Part shown: positions 37,237-49,143 of the stretch, piece after piece
How positions within the stretch are numbered: position 1 is the first letter of the stretch
Layout of the letters: every line of letters begins with the position of its first letter
Origin: Bolinopsis microptera
Lineage: Eukaryota; Ctenophora; Tentaculata; Lobata; Bolinopsidae
Assembly (NCBI RefSeq): GCF_026151205.1
Contig: NC_087074.1
Coordinates: 14,756,667 to 14,820,666 of the forward strand
DNA length: 64,000 bases
Direction of reading: 5' to 3'
Program-made: the position numbers and the translations under genes
The notes under the pieces: generated by a model
What the model saw: only the letters and a program-made list of their open reading frames with translations
What the model was told of the DNA's origin: nothing
Databases searched by the model: none

Positions 37237-39173
37237 CCTTATCGGACCTTATTTGGACGGACATTAATTGAACGCTGGACTAGGCCCTAACGTTCATCTT
37301 AATGTCCGTTCAAATAAAGTCCGTTCATTTAAGGTCCGTCCAAGTTAAAGTCCGTTGAATTTTTTTCAAAAATTTTTCCTCTTCGATCTTTTTGTCCAGA
37401 ATATGACAACTATGATAACTTTATTGTGCCGTAAGTTAACGACGAAAAGGTTCTCCTTGGTCTGCCGGAGGCACAGAAAACTCTACTAGTATAATATGAT
37501 GTTTTCAAGGGTCACTTGGCGGAAAAAGTCAACAAAATTATGCAATGGCACTCAACAGCATAGTTCATGAGCTACCTTATCGGACCTTATTTGGACGGAC
37601 ATTATATGAACGGACATAATTGTGAACGGACATTAATATGAACGCTCGAAGGCATTCAAAACCATCAAAAATCCGAATTTTTTTCAATTTTTGACGTTTT
37701 TTTAATTTCAGCAAATGATTTTTTAATCCATTTTTTATACAGTAAGTAAGAATAGCAGTCATTAAGCAGTAAAAATGTTAAAATATGTGTACATGATCAG
37801 TGTCTAATATCACATACCATCTTCATTAAATGTGTTTTCGTGCATGAAATAGTCCATGCTTAAACAAGCATCAGTGATTTCTAGCTTTGTGGAAACCTTT
37901 TTTATCAAACTACCCCGGTCCTGCATTTCAGTGTTTATCGGTGTTTGTTGCGTTAATGTTGTCTTAATGTTGTCTTATTGGTGTCTTAATGTTGTCTTAT
38001 TTTTGTGTTAATGTGTCTTATTGTTGTCTTAATGTTGTCTTATTGTTGTCTTAATGTGTCTTAATGTTGTCTTATTGTCCCATCGGTGTTCGTTCTAGTT
38101 GCCAAGTGGTTTTATCTTAGACAACTTTAGGTTAACCTTAACATCACGTGGAGCTTTCCTAGCACTGTTTCATTACCTCCCCTCAGTAATATGAACTATA
38201 AAAACGTCGGATAATGTCCTTGGCAACACGATTTACCGTAATATCTAGAGGCTGAAACAAGTTTGTCATGTTGGCGGGGACTAGCTCATGAACTATGTTG
38301 TTGAGTGCCATGATTTCGTTGACTTTTTCCGCCAAGTGACCCTTGAAAACATCATATACTAGTAGAGTTTTCTGTGCCTCCGGCAGACCAAGGAGAACCT
38401 TTCCGTCGTGAACTTACGGCATAATAAAGTTCTCATAGTTGTCAAATTCTGGGTAAAAAGTTCGAAATGGAAAAATTTTTGAAAAAATTTCAACGGACTT
38501 TAACTTGGACGGACATTAATTGAACGGACTTTATTTGAACGGACATTAAGATGAACGCTAGGGCCACCAGCGTTCAAGTAATGTCCGTCCAAATAAGGTC
38601 CGATAAGGTAGTCCCCGCCAACATAACAAACTTGTTCCAGCCTCTAGATATATTACGGTAAATCGTGTTGCCAAGGACATTGTCCGACGTTGTTATAGTT
38701 CATATTACTCAGGGGAGGTAATGAAACAGTGCTAGGAAAACTCCACGTGATGTTAAGGTTAACCTAAAGTTGTCTAAGATAAAACCACTTCATGCCGAAT
38801 GGCTTGTAAAAGTAAACACTGAAATGCAGGACCGGGGTAGTTTGATAAAAAAAAGGTTTCCATAAAGCTAGAAATCACTGATGCTTTAAGAGCATGGACT
38901 ATTTCATGCACGAAAACCCATTTGATGAAGATGATATGTGATATTAGACACTGATCATGTACACATATTTAAACATTTTTACTGCTTAACGACTGCTTTT
39001 CTTACTTACTGTATAAAATGGATTTAAAAATCATTTGCTGAAATAAAAAAACGTCAAAAAAATAAAAAAATTCGGATTTTTGATGGTTTTGAATGCCTTC
39101 TAGCGTTCATATTAATGTCCGTTCATAATTATGTCCGTTCATTTAATTTCCGTCCAAATAAGGTCCGATAAGG
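37237..39173 (+). mobile_element. TA-targeting MITE with a second copy inserted inside it
   Basis: The outer copy begins CCTTATCGGACCTTATTTGG at 37,237 and ends with the inverse at 39,173, flanked by TA (37,235-37,236 and 39,174-39,175). It is split at a TA between 37,572 and 38,611 by an inverted family member. Without the insert it is 901 bp. A TA duplication with inverted ends fits Tc1/mariner-like mobilisation. No transposase is encoded. Confidence 0.85.
37575..38608 (-). mobile_element. Inner copy of the TA-targeting MITE, inverted
   Basis: It starts CCTTATCGG and ends CCGATAAGG, with TA on each side (37,573-37,574 and 38,609-38,610). Its own uninterrupted centre, read in reverse complement, is TTCATGAGC-TA-GTCCCCGCC. 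That is exactly what the two flanks of the outer copy give when this insert and one TA are removed. It is longer than the outer copy because of a TTGTCTTAATG-type minisatellite at about 37,945-38,085. Confidence 0.88.
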
Positions 39174-39175
39174 TA

Positions 39176-39760
39176 TTTATGATCTAGCTCCGTAATATCT
39201 TAATATAAATTGTATGGATTTTTATTTGCCGATAACGATAAAGGTTTTATTTAAATATTCCCTAATCGATACTTTTTACCGCATCAAAAAACATCAATCA
39301 CAACCAAAGTTATGGATAGTCATAGCGTAAATTGTAATGTGAGCTAGTTATGTCTATGACGTATCATACTCATTATATAGAGCATGACAACGCGCGTTGC
39401 TAATCTGTTCTTGCTCGCGCACATGCAATTTCTTGATGTTGCTAAGCAACGACGCCGTTTGATAAAATAACGTCATTATTCTAACGTTTATTTTACCTCA
39501 CTTCCGACGTTAATTATAGAAAATTTAAAGCCTAAATCAAAATTCTAAGAATGCTATATCCTATTCCTATCCTTTTTTTACAACCCTGCTAAAAATGGCG
39601 AGGTTCCAACTCCATTTGCGAGCTGAAATTGGTGACACCAGAGGGTCATTTTTAGGTCAATTTTCAGTGTTCCGGGGGGGGGGGGGGGGGTTTAAAGTTT
39701 AAAATATAATATAGATAAATGCATATGCTGGACATCCTAAGCACTAAGTAGATGGCCGCC
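39176..39760. other. No recognisable gene; poly-G tract
   Basis: AT-rich DNA with a poly-G run of about 17 bases at 39,674-39,690. No coding or element features recognised. Confidence 0.5.
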
Positions 39761-39762
39761 CC

Positions 39763-40143
39763 GGCCTCTCCCTCTCCCTCTCCCTCTCCCTCTCCCTCTC
39801 CCTCTCCCTCTCCCTCTCCCTCTCCCTCTCCCTCTCCCTCTCCCTCTCCCTCTCCCTCTCCCTCTCCCTCTCCCTCTCCCTCTCCCTCTCCCTCTCCCTC
39901 TCCCTCTCCCTCTCCCTCTCCCTCTCCCTCTCCCTCTCCCTCTCCCTCTCCCTCTCCCTCTCCCTCTCCCTCTCCCTCTCCCTCTCCCTCTCCCTCTCCC
40001 TCTCCCTCTCCCTCTCCCTCTCCCTCTCCCTCTCCCTCTCCCTCTCCCTCTCCCTCTCCCTCTCCCTCTCCCTCTCCCTCTCCCTCTCCCTCTCCCTCTC
40101 CCTCTCCCTCTCCCTCTCCCTCTCCCTCTCCCTCTCCCTCTCC
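39763..40143. repeat. (CCCTCT)n hexanucleotide array, about 63 copies
   Basis: Almost invariant CCCTCT units over 380 bp give complete pyrimidine/purine strand asymmetry. The purity suggests recent expansion. Frames read through it (Ser-Pro, Gly-Glu, Gly-Arg) are artefacts of the repeat. Confidence 0.97.
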
Positions 40144-41494
40144 TTCCACTTACCACCGGCCGATTTAAAAAAACTTAAGCTGTTCGGCTTCTATTCGTCA
40201 GATCAGAGTTGTGCAAGAAATATACCGAAAAAACCAGTCCTGTAACTCCGTTTTTTTTATTAAGTTGTTCGTAAATTACAAACAAACACACACCCACACA
40301 AACACACACACGCACACACAGATTTATTGAGATTATAATAGAGATTATTTGTAATTTTTACGTTTGAGTTAATAAACTATAATGATTATATATGAATTTT
40401 ACTTGATAGAGTGCTTATCTTAAAGTTAAATGTTTTTACAGGCTCTAATGATGTAGTTTTACGAAGATTTCAAGCCTTATGTTGTGTGTTTCCCTTCGTG
40501 TCCAAAAGCATTATAAGATTATTTATATTCTTTACCTGATTTGCTTTTTGTATTAAATATTACCACTGCGACGGTCAGTTGTCAACTTTGAATATTTCAC
40601 ATCGTGCATCAATGATGTGCATTAATGTGATCAGATGATGATGTGACATCATAAAAAACGGATAATTAACCGCTCATCAGTCATCAGAAAATTTACCAAG
40701 ACGCGTGTGTTATTTCCATACAGTAGCGTAATTAATATTATAATTCCATGCGGTCAGTGGTAACCGAGGACCCAATGACTCGGTTATACTAATAAGATCA
40801 AAACTAAAGAGAAAACAGGGTTTTCTCTTTTGCATATTTTCGCACAATCAACTAGGATTAAATGTTTGGGAATATGGAATAAGAGCTTCGAGTGTCCTCG
40901 CTATATGCTTATATGATCGATCGCGTTATTTCTTGCTTTTATTGAATCAAAACATCTTATTACTATTAGTATTACCGTGTGTCTTTAATACACTAGGGAG
41001 ACGGCTCAATAGGGGCCGGACCGCTCATTCAGATAGCGATATATTATTATGCTCACTACAACCATGGGACCAACTTGACCCCCACTTCTACTTCTTTTTG
41101 CAATGGTACTTCGACATGTGTGTGTTCACTTATTCTAGAAATTTCTTGCCGCCTTTTATTTACATTGGTCTGTTTTTGTCGCGTGGTATTTATTTTGTTA
41201 CATTTTTGTAAATAAGTTGTTTTTATGACAAATATGTCAGAGTTTTTTGTTTTTGATGACGAAGGCTGTGGAATGTTCACAGCTAAATAATAAAAATAAA
41301 GAGTCACAGCTAATGTGATCATAAAAACAGGGACTGGGTGTTCTTTTATAATTAAGTTTTTATTGTTAACGGAAATCGGAAAGGGACATTGACATGGTCA
41401 TGGTAATCATGAACGTCTTTCTTTTACCCGTCTTTCTTTTTCCCGTTTTGATTGATATAGTGATATGTTCCTGCTTTCTGGTGTCATGTGGGTC

Positions 41495-41815
41495 ATACAT
41501 CCTGATCCCGATGGTACTGTCGTGGCACTGTTGCGGCACTGTCACGGTACTGTCGCGGCAATCTCGTGGCAATCTCGTGGCACTATGGCGGCACTGTCGC
41601 GGCACTTGCTATATGATACCTCAAGTGTATCCTGCAGGAGCTTTATCGCAACGCCCATATAAGTTGATAGCATGTGACATGTTACCACCATAGTGCCGCC
41701 ATAGTGCCACCAGAGTGCCGCCATAGTGCCGTGACAGTGCCGCCATTATAGTGCCATGACGAGAGTGCCTCGAGAGTGCTACGAGAGTGCCGCGACAGTG
41801 GCATCGGGATCCGGC
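41495..41815. repeat. Expanded inverted minisatellite hairpin upstream of copy B
   Basis: The left half (about 41,517-41,605) repeats GGCACTGTCGC-like units and the right half (about 41,687-41,803) repeats their reverse complement (AGTGCCGCCAT, AGTGCCGCGAC). The outer stem CGATCCCGATG-like/CATCGGGATCC is shared with the simple 60-bp hairpin at 19,081-19,140. The loop of an existing hairpin appears to have been expanded in both arms. It ends about 180 bp before the start codon. Confidence 0.75.
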
Positions 41816-42693
41816 TCTTGATTGTTCCTTGTTGGACTCAGGAATTTGTTTGTAAACACGTGTTGACGCACACAATTTTATTTTACAAATGTCAAAAACT
41901 ACAAAAACAGAAATCTCACTCTTCCGGATCAAAAATTAACTAATTCTCACAAAGTTAAGCCTATTACTCACGGATCACGAGTCACTGAAAGAATGAGCTT
42001 GACGTTTAAGGACGGGACGGTTCTTGATTTCCAGAACCAGAGTGCACTTTTTGAGTACATTAGGGTAACAGCAGACACTGCTAGTACTGCTTACTCCATG
42101 GACACCGTCTGGGTCATCATCTGTGCTGGAATGGTCTTCCTTATGCAGGTACTGTTACCACCCTGATATTCTTTAGTTTCAAGTAACCACCCTGATATTC
42201 TTTAGTTTCAAGTAACCAATGCTGATCGGTTCCAATGCAGCTTTGAGTATAATTGTTAGTATAATATATACTATAATATACCTTATCGGACTTTATTTGG
42301 ACACTGGGGCCTTCTTTTTTTAAAGTGTGAATTTCTATCTATTATAACTTGAGCTGTTCATCCATTCAAATGACAAACATATGTTCTATCACAAAACGTG
42401 TATCTCTCAGATGGGATTTGCTTTGGTGGAGGTTGGCACTGTCAGAATAAAGAACACTAAGAACATTCTGGTAAAGAACATGCTCGATGCTTGTATTGGA
42501 GCTCTCTCTTTCTGGCTTATTGGTTACGCTCTAGCTTTTGGAGACACCACTTCCGGATTCATAGGTATACATATTTACATATGATTCTGTATTCTAACAC
42601 TAAACACCTCGATGCATGAAGGATAACTGTAAAACTCATAAATTACAAAATGATATTTAGTGCTTCAATTCCAGTGACATTGATAACGTTAAT

Positions 42694-43271
42694 GCGGACC
42701 ACATAAAGGCTAGCTTATATAACATCTGAACCGAAAGTAAGAGTACTTTCTTGACGAAAGTCAAATACAAGGAAATACTTTCGAGAAAACCATAGTATAT
42801 ATCTAACTTTAGCAGGGTAGTGTTGGTTATATGCCTAACCTGGTGAGCACAGTGGATATCCTTGCTGTACGGCTAGTTAAACAAGGAATTGAAACTGTGG
42901 GGCTCCGTGCAGACCAACCTACCTGTGGCCAAAGCTCTAATATACAAAAACCAATACATTGTATTCGTAGCTGGGTGAGAAGTGTGTGGCGGTTCCTCCG
43001 CCCTGCGGACCACATAAAGGCTAGCTTATATAACATCTGAACCGAAAGTAAAAGTACTTTCTTGACGAAAGTCAAATACAAGGAAATACTTTCGAGAAAA
43101 CCATAGTATATAGCTAAAGCTTTAGCAGGGTAGTGTTGGTTATGTGCCTAACCTGGTGAGCACAGTGGATATCCTTGCTGTGCGGCTAGTTAAACAAGGA
43201 ATTGAAACTGTGGGGCTCCGTGCAGACAAACCTACCTGTGGCTAAAGCTCTAATATACAAAAAACAATACA
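42694..43271. repeat. 311-bp tandem duplication in copy B intron 2
   Basis: A segment starting GCGGACCACATAAAGGC at 42,694 recurs at 43,005, and the second unit is slightly truncated. It includes the inverted pair ACTTTC/GAAAGT around TTGAC. It is absent from copy A, so it is an insertion in unit B. No coding family is recognised. Confidence 0.8.
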
Positions 43272-45488
43272 TGATTAAATATTCATCTTAAGCAATATCA
43301 TTTACAGGAACGAACGGTTTTGCATTGAAAACTTTAGACATGCGACGAGGAGGGGAGTTCAATGACAGACCTTACCAAGGAAAGAAATACGCTATTTTCC
43401 TCTTCCAGTGGGCATTTGCTGCCACAGCAGCTACTATAGTTTCTGGTAACTATACTGCTATGAGCATCATATGAAACTACGATTGCAAAGATTTTATTTC
43501 TTGACCTACCCTATAATGAATATGGCCCTAAAATTGTACGTGTTCAGGAGCTGTTGCAGAGAGGTGTAAAGTAATTGCTTACTTTGTTTACTCCTTTGTA
43601 CTAACTGTGTTCGTCTACCCTGTAGTAGTACACTGGGGATGGTCAGACAGTGAGTCTTACTACTTTCTTAAGTTTCAACATTCTTGGCCATATTTTTGCT
43701 GGCCTCAGTTTGTTTAAAAAAGAAAAAAAAATCGGGCTAATGCCTAATTTACGTTTATAATACTATGATAGTGTCACATCTAAGCTTATAAACTCTCGAC
43801 ACTACTTATTGACACTACTAATTACAGACGGTTGGGCCTCAGCGTTTGCTCCGAAGGAAGACAGACTGTTCGGGGTGGGAGTTATAGACTTTGCTGGAAG
43901 TTCTGTTGTTCACATGGTCGGAGGACTGACCGCTCTGATTGGTGCTATCTTCCTGGGACCTCGTTACGGTAAATTTGTTGAGGGTAAAGCTCAAACCATG
44001 GTCTTCCAATCTTCTACTTTTCAGACTCTGGGGACGCTAGTTTTATGGTTCGGATGGTAGGTCTTTAAAAACTACATACTTCTTCGATTAATGAATTTTA
44101 ACCCACAATTGCTAAGCAGCTTTCGTTCACTTCTTTTATCTGATACAATGCGAGCTCTTACTTTAATTTATCTCCCTCAAAACCCCTCATTATTCTTTAC
44201 CATCACCCCTTATTTCCTCTTATTACCTTATCTTATTAGCTCTTATTGCCTCTCATCACCCCTTATTTCTAGGTATGGGTTTAACTGTGGCAGTACCCTC
44301 ACCATAGCTGGTGCTGCATCAGATGTTGCTGGTAAAGTTGCCGTTACAACTACCATCGGAGCTGCCAGTGCCGGTAAAATTATCATATTTCTTTAAATAT
44401 CTTGCTCTTATTCTTAATGTCATCAATAGATTTACTTTAGTATCATTTATATGTTTCATAAATATTGTCTACTTAACTGGCCATATTATATTACTAATTA
44501 TTACTTAACTGGCCATAAAGCAAGTTATAAATTTATATTTTAGACTTTAATATTATGAGCTATTTTAATTCTGTAATTTTTTAGGTGTAACAGCAACTGT
44601 TATTGGGTTTATTTTTGAGGGACATATCAGTATTGGCAGAACAAATAATGGTAAGAATCTTTAATTAATGTATGACTATTGTACTCTCCCCGTAAATGTA
44701 TCTTACTGTATATAAAGCGAGACGATATATATATATATCAATATGTTTGTTTATATATCCGTACCATTTTACCACGGCATCAGCTATATAACTTTATAAC
44801 ACTTTATTAACACGACTTTCCGCAAAAACTGTAAAAGATATACAACTTAAACTTTTTTGACTGGTTCAAATGCTGTAATGGCCTTCAAATCAGCATGAAA
44901 AAATAAAACATTGGCCAAGGAGTAAGAATTTTAGTGCCCAAAATTTGGACCCCCAATTTGGTGTCAAAAACGCGAATTAAACAGGTAATAATTGAAATTC
45001 GTTTAGTCTCCTGAGCTGAGTCTTAACACCACTTTAGGGTTAGACGAGTTCCTGCTATTAACTATAAAAACATAACCACATCTATAAAATAACCCCTATA
45101 TTTTATACAATGAGTTGGATAAAGGCATTCAGATAATCTCTTGTCTAGGAATTTTAGCGGGACTGGTGAGCATTACAGCTGGTTGCTCTGTGGTAGATGT
45201 GGAAATGGCATTTCTTATCGGAGTTATCGGCGCCATCGTCTATTACTCTGCTTCAAAGGTACAACTAACGACACTAACAGTCAACAACAGTTAACATTTC
45301 AACATAACAGGTTGTATTTTATTATTTTCTCATGGATCAGCTCATCATCATTTTCAAACGATACTGAAAGTGAAATAATGCAATGATGTTCCTCAATCCT
45401 CACTTTCCTCAGGGATGCGTTCTTTTAACTCTGCATCTCCCCCAGCTGTTAACATGTCTACACATTGATGACGTAGTGGACGCCTCCC

Positions 45489-46190
45489 AAATAACTGTAA
45501 AATGGATTACAACTTAACAGTTTTTTGTGTAAAGCAGGTAATGGCATTCAATGTCAGCATGAAAATAATTGGTCCTATAGGATACGTTTAATTTAGTGCC
45601 CAAAATTTGACCTCAATTTGGTTGTCGAAAAACGATTTAAGCATAGGTAATAATTATTTAGTCTTACTAAGTTCAGTGCTTGAACAGCAACAGGTTGAGG
45701 TTCTTAGTTATAAAAATACACATCATAAAGTCCCTTTTGTTCATATGTTGTAATAAGGCTTTTAATAATCTGTTAATTGTTTATTTTAGCGGTCTTGAGA
45801 TTCATCTGGTTGCTCGTGGTAAGATGTAATTGGCATTTTTATCGATTTATGCTTCATGTCTATAATCTGCTTAAAGGTACTAAAACAACATATAACATTT
45901 CAGTTAACATTAACATACAACTCTCAAATTATTTTATTATTTTATAAGGATAGACCATCATCATTTTCAAACGATATTGTAAAATAATGCAATACTTTCT
46001 TAGGGTGTTTATTGGCCCTTTAACCGATATCCCTCAGCTGTAACATGAAATTGATGAGAAGAGCTGGCGCCCGTTCATGGTGTTCTGCTGGAAGTGGGGT
46101 ACCATAGCTTCGGGGTTGTTGCAAACCAAGAATGTGGAATGGCGTATGGTATGGCAGTTGTGAGTTTTTCTATAAGGTTCAACTTAATTT
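45489..46190 (+). pseudogene. Degraded second copy of AMT intron 7 end, exon 8 and exon 9
   Basis: After the break in exon 9 the sequence resumes inside the 340-bp intron-7 repeat. It then shows an exon 8 relic (about 45,790-45,895), an intron 8 relic and an exon 9 relic (about 46,036-46,175). Differences from copy A are mostly single-base losses in short runs (for example TTTGC to TTGC, GAAATGG to GAATGG). That pattern is typical of low-accuracy long-read consensus but also possible for pseudogene decay. Confidence 0.7.
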
Positions 46191-46829
46191 ATTAATAATC
46201 TGGATATCAATTATGGAAAATTATTTGTTGGTACTTGTTCCAGAGCCGTGCGTTACATTAATATTGATTCTGTAATCATTATTCTGCGATGGAAATGGAG
46301 GCAAACAGTTTGGAGCAAATTTAGTGTTTATCCTCGCAGTTATTGCATGGGTCGGCATTTTCGCTGTCATCATCTTTAGCATCCTGCAAGTTAGTTAAAT
46401 AACGTTAAAATTGCCTTTATTTTTGTTTTTCGTTGCCAACAATCAGTGCTAAGATAGTGGAAAGCATTTTAATATCTTTATATCTAAAGTTTATCAGTGT
46501 TAATACAATAATTAAAACAGCATAAAAGGTACTGAAATAAATTGCATACACATTTTTTTTTATAACCCTAGCTTCCCAATATTACTGAAACCATTTGAAA
46601 CACATATGGAAACTTATACGAAATGTCACATGTCACTTTTAAACCTAACCACGTGCTCCCTAGATTCCACATGTAACGAATATCGGAGAGACGTGATGAA
46701 AATGGGTATGGATACACGAGACACGGATTTGGCCAATACGGGGACGTTAAATTACCTTGAGTGGTGAACTCACAACTTCGTCTCAGAATTAGCACTATCA
46801 AGGAACACTAGAATGACGTGTGAAACAAA

Positions 46830-48860
46830 GTTGACAATTGGTATGTGAGTGCCCTCTCTAAAACATGGCAGTTACGAACTGCAGTAGGTATGGTTTTTGT
46901 AGCACTAATTTCGGCCACTACAAATTACTATTCTCTCAATTTATTTACAAAATTCGCGTATTATATAGTTAAAGAAACGTCCGAAAGCTTGTCCAACCAA
47001 TAGAGACATTATTTAATTGATTCACAGTCCAATCAAGTCCGGATTGCACTTTCCTCCTATATCACCTCCAAATCCTTGATAGTTTTTTCGGACATTTTAA
47101 AGTCGATGGAAAGGATCTTTACAATTTTCAAATGATCCATTCCATGAACAAAATGAGTAAAAATATTACGACAATATTCATCGAATTTCGTCAAATTACG
47201 CGACTGTTACACTGCTAAGTTAATGGCTTGAAAAGATGCTCTATTTTATTATATGGCACTAGGCGAAACTCATGATTATTCCAAATAAAGATATCTATAT
47301 CAAATTTGGTATGGAAAGGCCACATTAGAAATCCTTGTACAAAATTTTTGTAGGAAAGCAAGTTCGTTTTTATCGTACACTTCACTAGACTATCATCAGT
47401 TGGCATTATTTCAATATTGATTTTACTAGTATCTTGTATATTTTTGGTGACGATCAACCATCGAGCATCGATTTGCTCTGCGACAGAGCAACGATCGACG
47501 TGGTTAAGCGGCGAAGTCCTCCAATTATTTTATCTTTTATTACTGTGGTAGATTTTCAATTTTGTATTTGATACATGTCAATTCCAAATATTCAGAAGAA
47601 CTATATCCGGCGGCCGCCTTGTTGACGCGAAAAATGCGAAAATGCAAATTTTCATGATTTTGCAATCCTTGCATCATTGCGGATCTGCCTACGTGGTGCG
47701 GAACTTTTATTTTGAGCTTGCGCGACCCTAGTATGCACTTACAAGCAAGTTGTACAGATGATCTGTTCCTCAAATCAAATTCTGCCGAGCACAATATATT
47801 TATATGCAGCTCTTTATTATTCAAATATTTTTAAATTAAACGTTATTAATTTTTATTAAAGTTAAAATTACAAAAAAAGCCTGGAATTTTTAATATGTTA
47901 CATTTTTATTAGTGGTAATGTAATTTTAATTCAAATTTATTTAATTTTTAACTTTTAAACGAAATCAATTTTAAAATTAAAAATTAAAGGTAATTGTTAT
48001 TTGACCAAGGATATCATGCATTTTAATCAATTAACTTTAAATTGTTAACAAAATGTATCATTTTATTTCAAGAAAATATGCCGAATGCTTAATCTTGACA
48101 TGTGAGAGTTGGTAAACAAAATTAGGACACGACAAACAGTTGCAAGTAAATGATCTAGCAATTACATCGGTCCCTATATGCACCTATATAGTGTTGTTTG
48201 GTTCCAACAAGGCATCGCTAGGTTTATTCCATGAACTAAAAAGGTTACGTCTAAATTAAATATGATAAATAACAATGACCATAATCATATTAAACCAGGC
48301 TTTATTGAAACCATTTCTATTACTGATACTTTTTATCATTTATGTCGATAATTATATGTTGACGTTGAGTCATCTGATCGAATTTTAGTATTAGGTGCCC
48401 AGCGGTTCTGTTCTATAGCCAATTTCGAGTTTCACGATGTGGGATACAGGTAGTTCGTGCACTAGTTGCTGGAGGTCAACAACGTATGAAATTGATAATT
48501 TAGTAATTAATTTAGAATGTCTAAGAAATTTATATGTCGTTAGACGACTTCCGAGAGTACTTAATCTAAAAACTACTGGGTTTAAGCACGGTGGCCTTGA
48601 GACTTCCCAATTCATAAGGGAGTTTTCCAAAGAATGTGTGCCTTGTAAAGTAAGACTTGTAGCCTGAACATTGGGTCTGGTTGACGTAAGGTTTTGTGGA
48701 TAAATGGGGGAAAGTCACTAACCAACTGAAGATGCATGTGATCGCCACCTGCTATTCCAAATGTTCGTTAGTAGTTGGTATTGTGACGATGCAACCCTCG
48801 ATACGCTCGCCAAATTAAGACAAATCGTGAAAGGGCCTTAGGCAAGCCATATTTGTTTCT
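46830..48860. other. 3' flank of copy B; no gene
   Basis: About 47,535-47,960 is alignable with the 3' flank of copy A (about 34,016-34,240) but with many gaps. The stretch 46,840-47,530 is extra in unit B. The rest is AT-rich with no recognised coding or RNA gene. Confidence 0.5.
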
Positions 48861-48861
48861 G

Positions 48862-49143
48862 ATTCCGAATCACCCCCCATGACGTAGGGTTAAAATGCTT
48901 CCCTGGAGAGTTATGGGCAAAAAACCGTTTTGGTCACGTGACAGGCTAGTAAAACGTGAATTCGATTATTTAGGGCTTGGGGTAGGGTTAAGGTTAAGTT
49001 GTGGTTAAGATTATGAATAGCTTCGGGGTTATGGTTAGGGTTAGGGTTGGGATTAGGGTTTATGTAAAACCGTTTTGTACGGCTGCAAAACCAGAAAAAC
49101 CAAAGTCACGTGAAATTTTTGGGCGAGCGATTTAGTAAGAGCC
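48862..49143 (-). mobile_element. Copy of the telomere-like foldback MITE
   Basis: In reverse orientation it carries the CGCTCGCCCAAAAATTT end (about 49,117-49,133), GGTTAGGGTTAGGGTT, and the segment from CACGTGACC to GATTCGGAATC seen at 37,034-37,120. It lacks the central duplication and insertions of the copy at 35.9-37.2 kb, so it shows the simpler arrangement. Confidence 0.6.

Larger units (their letters stand above)
41993..46825 (+). pseudogene. AMT: Ammonium transporter (AMT family), copy B; 5' intact, 3' broken
   Basis: Exons 1-8 are intact with consensus splice sites: 41,993-42,148; 42,411-42,564; 43,308-43,445; 43,548-43,649; 43,828-44,056; 44,273-44,373; 44,585-44,650; 45,149-45,258. 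They encode the signature [13 protein letters not shown] and the first pore His, and exon 5 has the full 229 bp. Exon 9 starts at 45,446 but stops matching after 45,488. A degraded repeat of intron 7, exon 8 and exon 9 follows (45,489-46,190). Exon 10 (46,285-46,389) is intact in sequence but its acceptor AG is deleted. Exon 11 (46,664 to about 46,825) is riddled with small deletions and stops. A truncated protein lacking the second pore His and C-tail is the most that could be made, unless these breaks are consensus errors. Confidence 0.88.

Noticed and set aside
39664-40168. Gly-Glu, Gly-Arg and Ser-Pro repeat frames
   Set aside because: They are translations of the CCCTCT hexanucleotide array.
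42835-42900. tRNA-like sequence
   Set aside because: Only a loose box A resemblance with an extra base and no convincing box B or cloverleaf.
42831-43081. Possible coding frames (plus 69 codons, minus 84 codons)
   Set aside because: They lie in an intronic 311-bp tandem insertion with no family similarity, and frames exist on both strands.
40318-46825. Copies A and B as two haplotypes of one locus
   Set aside because: They lie in sequence on one contig with different flanks and private insertions. A mis-joined assembly cannot be fully excluded without read data, so it is listed only as a check.
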